Source: Rotaria sp. Silwood1 (lineage: Eukaryota; Rotifera; Eurotatoria; Philodinida; Philodinidae). From it: a DNA stretch of 64,000 nt. The stretch is taken from positions 6,909,634 through 6,973,633 of the forward strand of contig CAJNOP010000001.1 of the NCBI GenBank assembly GCA_905250075.1, written 5' to 3'. Below the pieces are notes generated by a model, which was not told the origin of the DNA, did no database searches, and saw nothing but the letters and a program-made list of their open reading frames with translations. The stretch's first letter is position 1. Every line of letters begins with the position of its first letter. The translations under genes were made by a program, and so were the position numbers. Shown one piece after another: positions 63,385 to 64,000 of the stretch.

Positions 63385-64000
63385 TATTTTTTCGGCCAAA
63401 GTAAAAAACAAAGCGTACCCATCTTTCACTTGACTTAGAATCTTTATAAGAGTTGCTTATCTTAGGAGATTCTTAAAAGATAAACATGTATAAAAATGTT
63501 AACTTTTCTAGCTACTACTAAATTTAAATTAATTAGTTAAAAAAGTAATCAATAAATAATTTTTTAACCGTATAAGAGAAAATTGCGAAAACTTCACGAT
63601 AGATTCTACACTACGAACTACATCTATGATAAAAGTTTCAGCGAAATTGATTTCTAAAAGATTTTCTCTTACAAACCGATTGCCTACAGATCATATTATG
63701 TCTCGAAAGATAAACCTTTGTTGTGTCATCATCTGAAGGTTTCCGAGAAACATTTTGACCATTGGGGCTTGGTTACAAATTGTTCATTCAGTTGTCAGAT
63801 TTATTTTTTGTGTGATATATTCATATTCCATCGCAGCACTAACACAACATCCAACGAATATTTATAATCTAAGCCCAATCAGAAAACAACTTCAGATGGA
63901 AGTTTTGTAGCATCCGCCACCCCCTTTGAAATTTATTTTTATTATACCTCAAAATATTTTTTTCATTTGTATGAAATATACAGAGACAAAGAGTGTACAG
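63385..64000. other. intergenic to window end
   Basis: No supported feature. Confidence 0.4.

Overview
This is an AT-rich animal (metazoan) genome window. The gene set includes muscle myosin, G-protein beta, eIF5A, RPUSD3, PPIL6, SENP6/7, PRODH, a Shisa-like protein and CCDC191. Most introns are 50-65 nt with GT..AG borders and T-rich 3' ends. That intron size, together with compact genes and two B-box-like zinc finger/beta-propeller paralogues, suggests a bdelloid rotifer. This is inference: nothing in the window proves the taxon, and another small spiralian remains possible. I found no operons, ribosome binding sites, CRISPR arrays, rRNA or tRNA genes. All coding models below were spliced by eye and checked for reading frame across every junction.

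Layout. 1-0.7 kb: a foldback-type repeat with terminal inverted repeats, two 10-bp minisatellite blocks and a 64-bp perfect palindrome. 1.5-10.5 kb (+): muscle myosin heavy chain from switch I to the C-terminus (24 visible exons, 5' part outside the window), with a 7-nt microexon and a decayed partial copy of the switch I exon. 10.7-14.7 kb: non-coding, with a 10-N gap. 14.75-16.0 kb (+): zinc finger/propeller protein 1. 16.7-19.3 kb (+): RPUSD3 and a DUSP22-like phosphatase. 20.9-21.5 kb: a palindromic MITE with TTA target duplications. 22.7-24.2 kb (-): zinc finger/propeller protein 2. 24.8-27.1 kb (+): kynurenine formamidase and PPIL6. 27.7-28.4 kb (-): eIF5A. 29.7-34.3 kb (-): an unrecognised NPF-motif protein and G-beta. 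34.3-40.6 kb: long non-coding stretch with microsatellites and a CpG-richer segment. 40.6-43.8 kb (-): a proline-rich repeat protein and a small unrecognised protein. 44.4-48.6 kb (+): two tandem proline dehydrogenases. 49.1-50.4 kb (-): Shisa-like membrane protein. 52.5-56.0 kb (-): SENP6/7-type SUMO protease. 58.9-62.1 kb (+): CCDC191-like coiled-coil protein. 63.0-63.4 kb: another imperfect inverted repeat.

The genes are mostly unrelated housekeeping, muscle, ciliary and signalling genes and do not form one pathway. The only functional grouping is the PRODH pair, which is a local tandem duplication. The most interesting material is structural: palindromic/foldback elements, a degenerate exon copy beside its parent exon, a 7-nt microexon, diverged intron positions in the PRODH pair, and a protein built of repeated hydrophobic/proline motifs. 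I did not see a convincing new multi-gene system.
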